A DNA stretch of 64,000 bases from assembly GCF_021390715.1 (NCBI RefSeq), contig NZ_JAJGWT010000009.1:56439-120438 (forward strand), read 5' to 3'. The DNA is from Tenacibaculum piscium. Lineage in GTDB: Bacteria; Bacteroidota; Bacteroidia; Flavobacteriales; Flavobacteriaceae. The position numbers were made by a program, and so were the translations under genes. The notes under the pieces were generated by a model. It ran no database searches. It had not been told where the DNA came from and saw only the letters and a list, made by a program, of their open reading frames with translations. Of this stretch, positions 54,754 to 63,692 are shown piece after piece. How positions within the stretch are numbered: position 1 is the stretch's first letter; every line of letters begins with the position of its first letter.

Positions 54754-56277
54754 ATGAAATTACTAAAAGCATGTATCATTCCATTTTTTGAATCTTTTTT
54801 CGGACGATTTTCCGCTCGATTTCCCTTCCGATTTCTTTCCTTATTTTTAGTTAGTTTCTCACTGATAACCCTAGTATCTTGTAGTGAAAAAGAAAGTACG
54901 CCTGAGAATATCGAAATTCAACATTTTGTATGGCGTGGTTTAAATGCCTTTTATTTATGGCAAGATAAAATTCCCGATTTATCGGATACACGTTTTAAAA
55001 ACGATGTTGAATTAAACACTTATTTAGCTGGTTTTGAGAATCCTACAGATTTATTTTACAGTTCTTTATCGATGAATGATGAATATCCGAAGAATCCGAA
55101 TAGTACTTATTCTTGGATTGTTGAGGATTATATTGCGTTAGAAAATTCATTTCAAAGTATCCGATTAACCACAGGAATGAAAATAAAAGCGATAAATTAT
55201 GCTGATGGTTCGGCAAAATATTACGTCTATGTATATGATGTTTCCAAAGGTTCAGATGCCGATACTAAAGGTATCAAACGAGGCATGCTTATAAATCAAG
55301 TGAATGGCACGGAAATCACGAAAGATAATATTAATGATTTATTTAATGAAGCGTCATTTACAGTACATTTAGCTGATTATCAACAAGGAAATCCTGTTAG
55401 TAATGGCAGAACTGTTTTATTAACAACAAGTCAAGTTACAGAAAATCCGATACAACAAGCCAAAGTAATTACACAGGGAAGTAACAGAATTGGGTATTTA
55501 TTATACAATCAATTTTCGAGTTCTTTTGATGAAGCTTTAAACGCCGAATTTTTAAATTTTAAAAATGAAGCAATTACCGATTTAATTGTTGATTTGCGTT
55601 ACAACGGCGGAGGTTCTGTACAATCTGCGAGTTATTTAGCTCAAATGATTACAGGTCAATTTACAGGTGAATTATTTTCAAAACAAGTTTGGAATCATAA
55701 AGTAAATGCCAATTTCAGCCCTGATTTTTTCAACAATAATTTTACGGATAAAATCATCAATAAAGATAATCAAGGAACTATTGTTTCAGAAAAAAACATC
55801 GAAGGATTACATTTAAATAGGGTTTATTTTATTGTTTCTGGAAATTCTGCTTCTGCTTCTGAGCTTGTTATCAATGGATTAAAACCTTATATTGATGTCA
55901 AATTAGTTGGAACACAAACCTACGGAAAACATGTCGGTTCAATAACTTTGTACGATTCGGATAATTTTATGCGTACTGGCGAAAATTTAAAAACCAGTCA
56001 TACTTGGGCAATGCAACCGATTGTTTTGGAGATTCAAAATAAAAAGGGCGAAAACAAACCTAATGGATTTATTCCAGAAGTTATCATACAAGAAACTCCG
56101 AATGCGTTAGGTATTTTGGGCGATTCGAGCGAGCCTTTATTAGCAAAAACAATTGAATATATTACCAAAGGAGCTAGAGAAAGTGTGCCATCAAAAAGAA
56201 TTTTTCCAAAATCTTTTGTTTGGGATTCATCAATGAAAAATCCTGATTATAATACAATGTATGTTGATTTTAAGTAA
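54754..56277 (+). CDS. S41-family peptidase with PDZ domain (C-terminal processing protease-like), lipoprotein
   Basis: Serine protease of the CtpA/tricorn class. The lipobox LITLVSC puts the lipid-modified Cys at residue 43, unusually late, after an Arg/Phe-rich start (GRFSARFPFRF). A PDZ-like domain lies at about 140-215. The catalytic domain has the DLRYNGGGS stretch (about 284-292), VSGNSASASEL with the nucleophile Ser near residue 368, and the Lys in TYGKHVGS near 391. It lacks a type IX signal. Likely role is degradation of misfolded or specific envelope proteins. It ends at a terminator. Confidence 0.9.
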   Translation: MKLLKACIIPFFESFFGRFSARFPFRFLSLFLVSFSLITLVSCSEKESTPENIEIQHFVWRGLNAFYLWQDKIPDLSDTRFKNDVELNTYLAGFENPTDLFYSSLSMNDEYPKNPNSTYSWIVEDYIALENSFQSIRLTTGMKIKAINYADGSAKYYVYVYDVSKGSDADTKGIKRGMLINQVNGTEITKDNINDLFNEASFTVHLADYQQGNPVSNGRTVLLTTSQVTENPIQQAKVITQGSNRIGYLLYNQFSSSFDEALNAEFLNFKNEAITDLIVDLRYNGGGSVQSASYLAQMITGQFTGELFSKQVWNHKVNANFSPDFFNNNFTDKIINKDNQGTIVSEKNIEGLHLNRVYFIVSGNSASASELVINGLKPYIDVKLVGTQTYGKHVGSITLYDSDNFMRTGENLKTSHTWAMQPIVLEIQNKKGENKPNGFIPEVIIQETPNALGILGDSSEPLLAKTIEYITKGARESVPSKRIFPKSFVWDSSMKNPDYNTMYVDFK

Positions 56278-56300
56278 AAAAATCTAGCATTTACAATATA

Positions 56301-56325
56301 AAATCCAGCTTTATCGCTGGATTTT
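56301..56325 (+). terminator. Terminator after the S41 peptidase gene
   Basis: AAATCCAGC and GCTGGATTT form a stem around TTTATC, followed by TTT. It lies 23 nt after the stop codon. Confidence 0.75.
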
Positions 56326-56332
56326 TAGTTTT

Positions 56333-56502
56333 AGAGCCTGTTTAAAAATTAAATTATCGTCATGCTGAATTTATTTCAGCATCGCACAAGGCTAATAACT
56401 GTGGCAAATTAGGATGCGAAACTGAAATAAATTCAGTTTGACGGATTCGATTTTCTATTTTTATACTATAAAATTTTTTTAAATGAAATTTAAATAGGCT
56501 CT
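56333..56502 (+). repeat. Intergenic palindromic element, copy B
   Basis: Imperfect terminal inverted repeats: AGAGCCTGTTTAAA at the start and TTTAAATAGGCTCT at the end. Inside are two hairpins: ATGCTGAA with TTCAGCAT, and AAACTGAA with TTCAGTTT. It also holds the family core GTGGCAAATTAGGATG. It sits between convergent genes and has no coding potential. The form is that of a small mobile (MITE-like) or REP-like element. Confidence 0.8.
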
Positions 56503-56546
56503 TCGTTTTTTATTGAGTTATTGAGTTTTTTTATGCTGATTGATAC

Positions 56547-57524
56547 TTAATTAAAATTATTTTCGATGTTTTCAATATTTTCTAAGCCTTCTTCAATTTC
56601 TTGATTTTCAATCATTTCAGGTCTAAAAGGAATCATTTTTTCTTCGTCTAATTTTTTGGCGTATAAATAACCTGATTTCCACCATTTGGTCATTAATTTT
56701 TTATCAAAAACTAAGGTATTTGTGGTTAAAACCGTGGGCGTATAATATAAATTTAGTTGCACATCGTGATGTTTTGCTGATAATTTACCAATCGTAATAT
56801 TATGACGTTCAACATTTTCGAGCATAAAATCAAAAACATCGAGCATTAACGAAAACGGATTTTTAGCAGGAATTCGATTAATTTGTGTTACTTCAGTTTC
56901 TAAAATAATGGCATCAATTTCTTTTGCCCCACGTAAAATTGCTTCTCGAATCGGTATTAAACTTCCAAAACCGCCATCGGCATATTGACAATTATTTTTT
57001 TCTAGCAAGCTCATAAAAGGCACGTAATTGCACGAACCCCAAATCCAATCGCAAAAATCTTCGTAGGTACATGCAGAAATCGCTTTGTATTCAATTTGAT
57101 TTGCTGTTAAATTCGATAAAGTAACTACGACTTCTTTATTATCATTTCGAATTTGATGGTACATTTCTCTAGTAACATTTTTTTTAATCAGTTTTCGTAA
57201 ATTTTTGCTTTCGCCAAAAGTTTTTCTGCCATTTAAAAAGTTCCAAAATGTATTTATATGCCGAATAGAAATGACTTTTTCGCCATGCACGGTTTTTATT
57301 TTAAAAGGACTGTTGCTAAAAATTGCTTTTTGATCAACATTGGTATATAATTCCTTTAAGCCATCAACATCATTGAGCGCCAAGTGCGATACCATTAAAC
57401 TTCCTGTTGATGTTCCTAAAAACAGATCGTAATCTTTCTTTTTATCTTTGATTAAAAACTCTGCAACACCGCCTGCAAAGGCTCCTTTACTTCCACCTCC
57501 AGAAATTACCAATGCTTTTTTCAT
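56547..57524 (-). CDS. Patatin-like phospholipase
   Basis: A soluble 325-residue lipid acyl hydrolase of the patatin type. The oxyanion motif GGGSKGAFAGG is at 9-19, the nucleophile elbow GTSTG at 37-41 (S39), and the catalytic DGG in the ADGGFGS stretch at about 178-184. There is no signal peptide, so it acts in the cytoplasm or at the membrane. Acidic residues fill the last 20 positions. Patatins hydrolyse phospholipids or neutral lipids; the physiological role here is unknown. Confidence 0.9.
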   Translation of the reverse strand: MKKALVISGGGSKGAFAGGVAEFLIKDKKKDYDLFLGTSTGSLMVSHLALNDVDGLKELYTNVDQKAIFSNSPFKIKTVHGEKVISIRHINTFWNFLNGRKTFGESKNLRKLIKKNVTREMYHQIRNDNKEVVVTLSNLTANQIEYKAISACTYEDFCDWIWGSCNYVPFMSLLEKNNCQYADGGFGSLIPIREAILRGAKEIDAIILETEVTQINRIPAKNPFSLMLDVFDFMLENVERHNITIGKLSAKHHDVQLNLYYTPTVLTTNTLVFDKKLMTKWWKSGYLYAKKLDEEKMIPFRPEMIENQEIEEGLENIENIENNFN

Positions 57525-57621
57525 GTATTTTTTTACTATTTTTTTTGATATTTTCTTGCTGTTTCTATGCTGATAATCAACTTGGTTTTGTTAATTTTAG
57601 CCTTGTAAAAATATCAAAAAA

Positions 57622-58677
57622 ATGAAACATTTCACTATTTTAATTTTAATCTTATTTAGTTATTTTTCTTGTAAAGAAACTTCTGAAAAAACAGGAATTA
57701 TCAGAAATTTTAAAACGATTCAAATTAATGAATTTGAACAAAAAAGCACGAGTATTCGGGCGATAAAATCGATTAGTGAAAAAGAGGTGATTTATGCAGG
57801 GTCGAACGGAATTATCGGTACGACTAAAAATGGTGGTATTTCTTGGGAGTACAAAAAACTACGTTATCAGGACACGATTATTCCTAATTTTAGAAGTATT
57901 GCCTTAAATAATAAAAATATTTTTGCTTTATCGATTGAAAACCCTGCATTGTTGTATCAAATAAATTCAGATACTACAAAGATTGTGTATTCTGAAAAAC
58001 ATCCGAAGGTCTTTTATAATAGTTTACATTTTTTTGCTGATAAAAAACACGGAATTGCCGTGGGCGATCCAACAGAAAATCGTGCTTCTATCCTTTTAAC
58101 TTCTGATGGTGGAAATTCTTGGCAAAAATTATCCTATGAAAAATCACCAAAACTAGCAGAAGGAGAAGCTTTTTTTGCCGCAAGTAATACCAATATTGCA
58201 ATTGTTAAAAATACCGTTTGGATTGGTACAGGTGGTAAAAAAGCACGTGTTTTAAAATCTACGGATTTTGGAAATTCTTGGCATATTTTTGATACGCCAA
58301 TTATCCAAGGAAATATAGGTGATGGCATTTATTCTATTGCTTTTTATGATAAAAATAACGGTATTATTATGGGTGGAAATTACACAAAACCAACCGATAA
58401 TTGTGCCAATAAAGCCATTACTATTGATGGTGGAAAAACATGGAAATTAGTAGCTAAAAATCAAAATCCTAGCTTTAAAAGTTGTGTGCAATATGTACCA
58501 AATTCCGATGGAAAAGAAATTTTTGCAGTAGGAAAAACAGGAATTTCATTTTCTAATGATGGCGGAATTTCTTGGCAAAAAGTAAGTGAAGAAAATTATT
58601 ATGCCATCGATTTTATTGATAAAAATACGGCTTGGTTATCTGGTGATAAAAAAATAGGAAAACTAATTTTAAAATAA
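57622..58677 (+). CDS. Lipoprotein with Asp-box (BNR/YCF48-like) beta-propeller
   Basis: A lipobox with Cys17 (FSYFSC) is followed by about 335 residues containing five Asp-box turns of the form S/T-x-D-G/F-G-x-T/S-W: TTKNGGISWEY, TSDGGNSWQK, STDFGNSWHI, TIDGGKTWKL and SNDGGISWQK. These mark blades of a beta-propeller like YCF48/HCF136 or sialidase repeats. No glycosidase catalytic residues were found. Such proteins bind ligands or assist assembly. It is divergent from patatin and 24 nt upstream of a SpoU gene. Confidence 0.82.
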   Translation: MKHFTILILILFSYFSCKETSEKTGIIRNFKTIQINEFEQKSTSIRAIKSISEKEVIYAGSNGIIGTTKNGGISWEYKKLRYQDTIIPNFRSIALNNKNIFALSIENPALLYQINSDTTKIVYSEKHPKVFYNSLHFFADKKHGIAVGDPTENRASILLTSDGGNSWQKLSYEKSPKLAEGEAFFAASNTNIAIVKNTVWIGTGGKKARVLKSTDFGNSWHIFDTPIIQGNIGDGIYSIAFYDKNNGIIMGGNYTKPTDNCANKAITIDGGKTWKLVAKNQNPSFKSCVQYVPNSDGKEIFAVGKTGISFSNDGGISWQKVSEENYYAIDFIDKNTAWLSGDKKIGKLILK

Positions 58678-58688
58678 GTATAATTAGG

Positions 58689-58696
58689 TATTTTTG
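58689..58696 (+). promoter_or_regulatory. -7 promoter box of the first SpoU methyltransferase gene
   Basis: TATTTTTG matches TAnnTTTG and lies five nucleotides before the ATG, so the transcript would be nearly leaderless. No -33 element was seen. Confidence 0.4.
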
Positions 58697-58701
58697 TTTC
58701 T

Positions 58702-59499
58702 ATGAAACAAATCAGCAGTATCCAAAATCCTTATATTAAAGAGTTATTAAAACTTCAAGATAAATCTCGGGAGCGAAAAAAGAAAGGCTTATTTTTAGTC
58801 GAAGGACAACGTGAAATTTCGTTAGTTATCAAAGGAAATTATCAAATAGAAACGCTTTTATTTGTCCCTGAAATGTTTTCTTCTGATGCTTTAAAAACTA
58901 TTAAAGTAGCGACTGCTACTTGTATTGAAATTACCAAAGAAATTTATCAAAAAATCGCCTATCGTGATACTACCGAAGGTGTAATTGCTGTTGTAAAATC
59001 TAAAGATTTTAGTATAAATTTAATTCAATTTAAAACAGAAAACCCACTAGTTTTGGTATTAGAAAGTATTGAAAAACCTGGAAATATCGGTGCAATGCTT
59101 CGTACTACCGATGCCGCAAATATCGATGCCGTTCTTATAGCAAACCCAAAAACAGATTTATTCAATCCGAATATTGTACGCTCTAGTGTGGGTTGTGTTT
59201 TCACCAATCAAATTGGCGTTGGAACATCCGAAGAAATTATTGCTTTTTTACAAGAAAATAATATCAATATTTACAGTGCAACCTTGCAAAATTCGAACGA
59301 ATATCATAAAAACGACTATACAAAATCAACAGCATTAGTTGTTGGTACAGAAGCCACGGGTTTAACCCAAATTTGGCGTGAAAAAGCCACACAAAACATC
59401 AATATTCCAATGCAAGGACAAATAGATTCGATGAATGTTTCCGTAGCCGCCGCAATTTTAACTTTTGAAGCAAAACGACAACGAGCGTTTAAGATGTAA
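58702..59499 (+). CDS. SpoU/TrmH-family RNA 2'-O-methyltransferase
   Basis: S-adenosylmethionine-dependent ribose methyltransferase with the SPOUT knot. An N-terminal substrate-binding domain (1-95) contains RERKKKGLFLVEGQREI. SpoU motif 1 is EKPGNIGAMLRTTDAAN (about 122-138), motif 2 VGTEATGLT (about 214-222) and motif 3 IPMQGQIDSMNVSVAAA (about 235-251). At 265 aa it fits the RlmB/TsnR group that methylates rRNA, but the exact site cannot be told. The second SpoU protein in the window is a different branch. Confidence 0.9.
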   Translation: MKQISSIQNPYIKELLKLQDKSRERKKKGLFLVEGQREISLVIKGNYQIETLLFVPEMFSSDALKTIKVATATCIEITKEIYQKIAYRDTTEGVIAVVKSKDFSINLIQFKTENPLVLVLESIEKPGNIGAMLRTTDAANIDAVLIANPKTDLFNPNIVRSSVGCVFTNQIGVGTSEEIIAFLQENNINIYSATLQNSNEYHKNDYTKSTALVVGTEATGLTQIWREKATQNINIPMQGQIDSMNVSVAAAILTFEAKRQRAFKM

Positions 59500-59554
59500 T
59501 AAACGCAAAAATCTTCAATTTCACTAAAATAAAAGATTAATTACAACCTTAATT

Positions 59555-59872
59555 ATGGATATAAAAAGTAATCAAGATAAGAATCAACAATATGAAAAAA
59601 CAACTGAAAAAGCTATTAAAAAAATTAGAAAACAAGCGACTCAAGAACAATTAGATAACCCGCTTCATGGCGTAAAATTAGTTCAAGTTTTAGAGCGTTT
59701 AGTAGCATATTATGGCTGGGAATATTTAGGAGAACGTGTAAATATTCGTTGTTTTATCAATAATCCTAGCATGAAATCAAGCCTTGGTTTTTTAAGAAAA
59801 ACAGCTTGGGCGAGAGAACATGTTGAAGATATTTATTTAGAAATGATTGAGAAAACAGCATCAAAAGAATAA
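59555..59872 (+). CDS. VF530 family protein (copy 2, with basic N-terminal extension)
   Basis: 105-residue member of VF530 (DUF2132). The family domain at about 36-98 shows [17 protein letters not shown], a [10 protein letters not shown] turn, [17 protein letters not shown] and [12 protein letters not shown]. The first 35 residues are Lys/Gln-rich and are absent from copy 1 next to priA. It is located 73 nt upstream of topB on the same strand. The extension could bind DNA or RNA; this is inference. Confidence 0.86.
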   Translation: MDIKSNQDKNQQYEKTTEKAIKKIRKQATQEQLDNPLHGVKLVQVLERLVAYYGWEYLGERVNIRCFINNPSMKSSLGFLRKTAWAREHVEDIYLEMIEKTASKE

Positions 59873-59945
59873 AAAATTAGTTTTCATTCAAATCAATTTA
59901 TTTTAGTAATTTCGAAGCTCTAAACAAATTGAATAAATAAATCGA

Positions 59946-62264
59946 ATGAAAGTCTGTATTGCCGAAAAACCAAGTGTAGCAAGAGAAATTGCGAATATAT
60001 TAGGAGCGAATACCAAGCGAGATGGCTATTTTGAAGGAAATGGTTATGCGGTAACCTACACTTTTGGGCATTTGTGCACACTTTTAGAACCCAAAGATTA
60101 CAAACCACATTGGAAAAGTTGGGATTTAAATAATTTACCGATGCTACCCGACCATTTTAATACTAAAGTTACTGGTGATGAAGGTATTCAAAAACAATTT
60201 AAAATTGTAAAATCATTATTTGACAAAGCCGATGTCGTTATTAATTGTGGCGATGCAGGAACGGAAGGAGAATTAATACAACGCTGGGTTATAAATCAAG
60301 CAGGTTATAAAGGCGAAGTACAACGTTTATGGATTTCATCGCTAACCGAAGAAGCAATTCGAGAAGGTTTTGAGAATTTAAAACCCGCATCACAATACGA
60401 TAATTTATATTACGCAGGTTTTTCACGTGCCATCGGCGATTGGTTATTAGGCTTAAATGCCACCCGATTATACACTGTTAAATTTGGTGGATACAAACAA
60501 GTTTTATCCGTAGGAAGAGTGCAAACGCCTACTCTTGCGATGCTCGTTAATCGATTTAAAGAGATTCAAAATTTTAAATCACAGCCATATTGGGAATTAC
60601 AAACCTTATATAGAGACACGCTTTTTAGCTACGAAGAAGGTCGTTTTTTAAAAAAAGCAGCAGGGCAAATTTTTGCTGATAAAGTAAAAGAAAGTGATTT
60701 TGAAATTACTTCAGTAACCAAGAAAAAAGGAAAAGAATACGCTCCTAAATTATTTGATTTAACAGGATTACAAGTATATTGTAATACTAAATTTGGCTTT
60801 TCCGCGGATGAAACATTAAAAATGGTTCAAAAGCTTTATGAAATGAAAGTCGTAACTTATCCAAGAGTTGATACTACTTTTTTACCCAACGATGTGTACC
60901 CAAAAATAGCAGGGATTTTAGGGAAATTAACCAATTTTAATACCTTAACAAAACCATTATTAGGTCAGAAAATAAAGAAATCTAAAAAGGTTTTTGATGA
61001 TAAAAAAGTAACCGATCACCACGCGATTATTCCTACTGGGATTCAAAATAATTTACCTTATAATCAGCAACAAGTATACGATATTATTACCCGTCGTTTT
61101 ATTGCTGTTTTTTATCCTGAAAGTGATGTTTCTAATACTTCTGTGATTGGAAAAGTTGGTGATATATCCTTCAAAACAAGTGGAAAAGAAATTTTATCAA
61201 AAGGATGGCGTATTGTTTTTGAAGATGAAAATAACACCAAAAAAACGACAACTAACGTATTACCAACTTTTGTAAAAGGGGAAAAAGGAACGCATGAACC
61301 TAGTTTTTTACAAAAAGAAACCAAACCGCCACGAAATTACACCGAAGCAAGTTTATTACGTTCTATGGAAACTGCTGGAAAACAAGTTGATGATGATGAA
61401 ATGCGTGAATTAATGAAGGAAAACGGAATTGGTCGTCCATCAACACGTGCAAGTATTATTGAAACTTTATTCCGAAGAAAATATATTGAACGTCAGAAAA
61501 AACTGGTAATTCCGACTAAAACAGGAATTGATTTAATTGATTTAATTGATAATGAATTATTAAAATCGGCAGAACTTACAGGACTTTGGGAAAAACGTTT
61601 AAAAGAAATTGAACGTGGTGAATTTAATGCTGGAACATTTATCAATAATATGAAAAAAATGGTGGATGAATTGGTTTATGAAGTACGTTCAAGTAACAAA
61701 ACAAAACGAATTTCTTCTGAAAATGAAATACCTAACTCAAATACAAAAGAAAAAAAAGCTGTTACAGCTAAAAAAATAATTAAAACAATCGTTGGTAAAG
61801 AATGTCCAAAATGTAAAAAAGGGCAGCTATTAAAAGGAAGTACCGCTTACGGATGTTCGAGTTATAAAACTGGTTGTAGTTTTACATTACCTTTTAGTTT
61901 TATGGATAAAAAAATATCTGAAAATCAATTAATTCGCTTGCTCGACAAAGGCTGTACCACTAATTTAAAAGGTTTCATAAAAAGCAATGAAAAAGTAGAA
62001 GGCTTAGTTCGTTTTGATGAAAATTTCAACTTAAAACTAGAAGAAAAACAAATAGTAGTTGAAAAAAATACACAAACAAATACTGATAAAATTCCGTGTC
62101 CGAAATGTAAAAAAGGAATAGTTATAAAAGGAAAATCTGCTTACGGATGTTCTGATTATAAAAACGGTTGTGATTTTGTATTTACGTTCGATAACATCAA
62201 AAAAATAGCCAACGGACAAGCGTTGACTAAAGACTTGGTTTTAAATATTATTAGTACTAATTAA
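59946..62264 (+). CDS. topB: DNA topoisomerase III
   Basis: Type IA topoisomerase that decatenates DNA, often with RecQ. The Toprim domain begins KVCIAEKPSVAREIANILG and has GDAGTEGELI at about 99-108. The catalytic tyrosine is Y305 in VVTYPRVDTTF. RSMETAGK and GIGRPSTRASIIE follow. Two C-terminal zinc-ribbon-like modules start at about residues 620 and 718 (CPKC and GCSSYKTGC, CPKC and GCSDYKNGC). At 772 aa it is longer than E. coli TopB but normal for Bacteroidota. Its stop overlaps the convergent trmH by 8 nt. Confidence 0.95.
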   Translation: MKVCIAEKPSVAREIANILGANTKRDGYFEGNGYAVTYTFGHLCTLLEPKDYKPHWKSWDLNNLPMLPDHFNTKVTGDEGIQKQFKIVKSLFDKADVVINCGDAGTEGELIQRWVINQAGYKGEVQRLWISSLTEEAIREGFENLKPASQYDNLYYAGFSRAIGDWLLGLNATRLYTVKFGGYKQVLSVGRVQTPTLAMLVNRFKEIQNFKSQPYWELQTLYRDTLFSYEEGRFLKKAAGQIFADKVKESDFEITSVTKKKGKEYAPKLFDLTGLQVYCNTKFGFSADETLKMVQKLYEMKVVTYPRVDTTFLPNDVYPKIAGILGKLTNFNTLTKPLLGQKIKKSKKVFDDKKVTDHHAIIPTGIQNNLPYNQQQVYDIITRRFIAVFYPESDVSNTSVIGKVGDISFKTSGKEILSKGWRIVFEDENNTKKTTTNVLPTFVKGEKGTHEPSFLQKETKPPRNYTEASLLRSMETAGKQVDDDEMRELMKENGIGRPSTRASIIETLFRRKYIERQKKLVIPTKTGIDLIDLIDNELLKSAELTGLWEKRLKEIERGEFNAGTFINNMKKMVDELVYEVRSSNKTKRISSENEIPNSNTKEKKAVTAKKIIKTIVGKECPKCKKGQLLKGSTAYGCSSYKTGCSFTLPFSFMDKKISENQLIRLLDKGCTTNLKGFIKSNEKVEGLVRFDENFNLKLEEKQIVVEKNTQTNTDKIPCPKCKKGIVIKGKSAYGCSDYKNGCDFVFTFDNIKKIANGQALTKDLVLNIISTN

Positions 62265-62928
62265 GTTCTTTATAATAATATTCAATTAATTTATCAGGAT
62301 TTTTTATCGTGTTTTTTATCCATTGAAAATACAAAAAACGCTGTTCTTCTTTGCTTAATTTCCAGTCGATATTTGTTTTACGCAAACGTGCTGTAACATC
62401 GTTCAACGTGATTGCAGCCGCTACCGAAATATTTAAACTTTCGGTAAAACCAACCATCGGAATTTTTAAAAAACCATCAGCTTCTTGTTTTATATACTCG
62501 GAAATTCCATCTTTTTCAGCACCAAATACAAATGCCGATTTTTTAGTAACATCAAAATCAGATAATACACAAGAATTCGTGTGTGGCGTTGTACCAATTA
62601 TCTGATACCCTTTTGCACGTAAATCTTGTAAACAAGCTTTTGTATTGTCTCCATCTTCTTTGTATCTGTTGATGTTTAACCATTTTTGACTTCCTTTTGC
62701 GACGTGTCGAGATACTTTATTGGTAAATCTATTTTCAATAGCATATACATCTTGAACTCCAAAAATATCACAACTTCTGACTACGGCACTTGCATTATGA
62801 GGTTGATAAATATCTTCTAAAACAACGGTAAAATGACGTGTTCTTTCATTCAGAACGTTATTAAATGTTTCTTTTCTTTTATCGGTAATAAAACTTTCTA
62901 AATATGCTAATAATCCTTGGTCAATCAT
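62257..62928 (-). CDS. trmH: tRNA (guanosine-2'-O)-methyltransferase TrmH
   Basis: SPOUT-fold methyltransferase that modifies G18 in tRNAs. The start MIDQGLLAYLESFITDKRKETF is the typical short N-terminal helix. Motif 1 is YQPHNASAVVRSCDIFGV (about 36-53), motif 2 FGAEKDGIS (about 144-152) and motif 3 IPMVGFTESLNISVAAAI (about 165-182). The C-terminal helical tail (LSKEEQRFLYFQWIKNTIKN) is that of TrmH. At 223 aa it is shorter than the rRNA methyltransferase at 58702. The -7 box TATTTTTG lies four nucleotides before the ATG. Confidence 0.92.
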   Translation of the reverse strand: MIDQGLLAYLESFITDKRKETFNNVLNERTRHFTVVLEDIYQPHNASAVVRSCDIFGVQDVYAIENRFTNKVSRHVAKGSQKWLNINRYKEDGDNTKACLQDLRAKGYQIIGTTPHTNSCVLSDFDVTKKSAFVFGAEKDGISEYIKQEADGFLKIPMVGFTESLNISVAAAITLNDVTARLRKTNIDWKLSKEEQRFLYFQWIKNTIKNPDKLIEYYYKELN

Positions 62929-62932
62929 GTTG

Positions 62933-62940
62933 CAAAAATA
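62933..62940 (-). promoter_or_regulatory. -7 promoter box of trmH
   Basis: The minus strand reads TATTTTTG, then CAAC, then the trmH ATG. It matches TAnnTTTG and implies a leaderless transcript. No -33 element was seen. Confidence 0.45.
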
Positions 62941-62978
62941 CTGAAAAAATAATTTTATATTTTATTTTTAAGATATGA

Positions 62979-63446
62979 TTACGACGTTAATTTATTAAAA
63001 TAGGTAAATATTTCTCCTTTTGATATTGAGCTTCCTTTTTCGATTAGGTCAAAAATTTCTTGATTTCTTTCTTTATTATATTTTTTAGTTCCTGTAAAAA
63101 GTTCTATTTTTTCATGATTAGGATTTTTCATTAACCATTCAAAACCTTGTTGTTCTAGCAGATTTATATTTTTATCGATGGTAATCATAATTCGATGGAT
63201 TTCATTTTCATCGCATTTAAATAGATTGACCATTTTTGGTGAAAAATGTTCTAAATATTGGATTTTGGTGAGTACGTCATCCCACACGACATCGCTAAAA
63301 ACGTTCATTTCATCTTGTGCGACTGTTGGTTTTTGTTCTTTTAATTCTTTCCATTCTTTAGCATCTATAGTTTGTGATGCTAAAAAACGAGCAAATTCTT
63401 GGTGTAATCCTTCAAATTGTTCTTTGGTTAGTTGTCTATACTTCAT
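62979..63446 (-). CDS. DUF6495 family protein
   Basis: A 155-residue soluble helical protein of a conserved flavobacterial family (DUF6495), without an assigned function. Pattern: MKYRQLTKEQFEGLHQEFAR, then FLASQTIDAKEWKELK, the acidic DEMNVFSDVVWDDVL and YLEHFSPKMVNLF. No catalytic motif, signal or membrane segment. It is the last gene before the ribosomal RNA region and lies 51 nt upstream of trmH on the same strand. Confidence 0.8.
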   Translation of the reverse strand: MKYRQLTKEQFEGLHQEFARFLASQTIDAKEWKELKEQKPTVAQDEMNVFSDVVWDDVLTKIQYLEHFSPKMVNLFKCDENEIHRIMITIDKNINLLEQQGFEWLMKNPNHEKIELFTGTKKYNKERNQEIFDLIEKGSSISKGEIFTYFNKLTS

Positions 63447-63504
63447 TTGGCAATTTTAATAATAAATTATCAGATATATTAAATATTTCATTATTTTTTA
63501 TTTG

Positions 63505-63588
63505 AAGCTATTCCCGCTTTCCGCACTCGCTTTTTTTTGAAGAAAAATCAAAAAAAGAGCTCAAACAATTGCTTCAATCAGGGCTAAG
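63505..63588. repeat. Structured intergenic repeat-like element
   Basis: The stretch begins GCTATTCCCGCTTTCCGCAC, contains a hairpin (GCTTTTTTTTGA with TCAAAAAAAGAGC) and ends CAATCAGGGCTAAG. Its composition differs from its AT-rich surroundings. I recall similar segments in other Bacteroidota intergenic regions, but cannot verify it here. No coding potential. Confidence 0.5.
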
Positions 63589-63692
63589 TCTATTTATTTA
63601 GTTTCGGTAAATTCATAAATTAGTTTTTATTTATGAAATCCAGTCATTTCAAAGAATCTTTTTAACAGATAGGCAAACGCGTAGTAATTATT

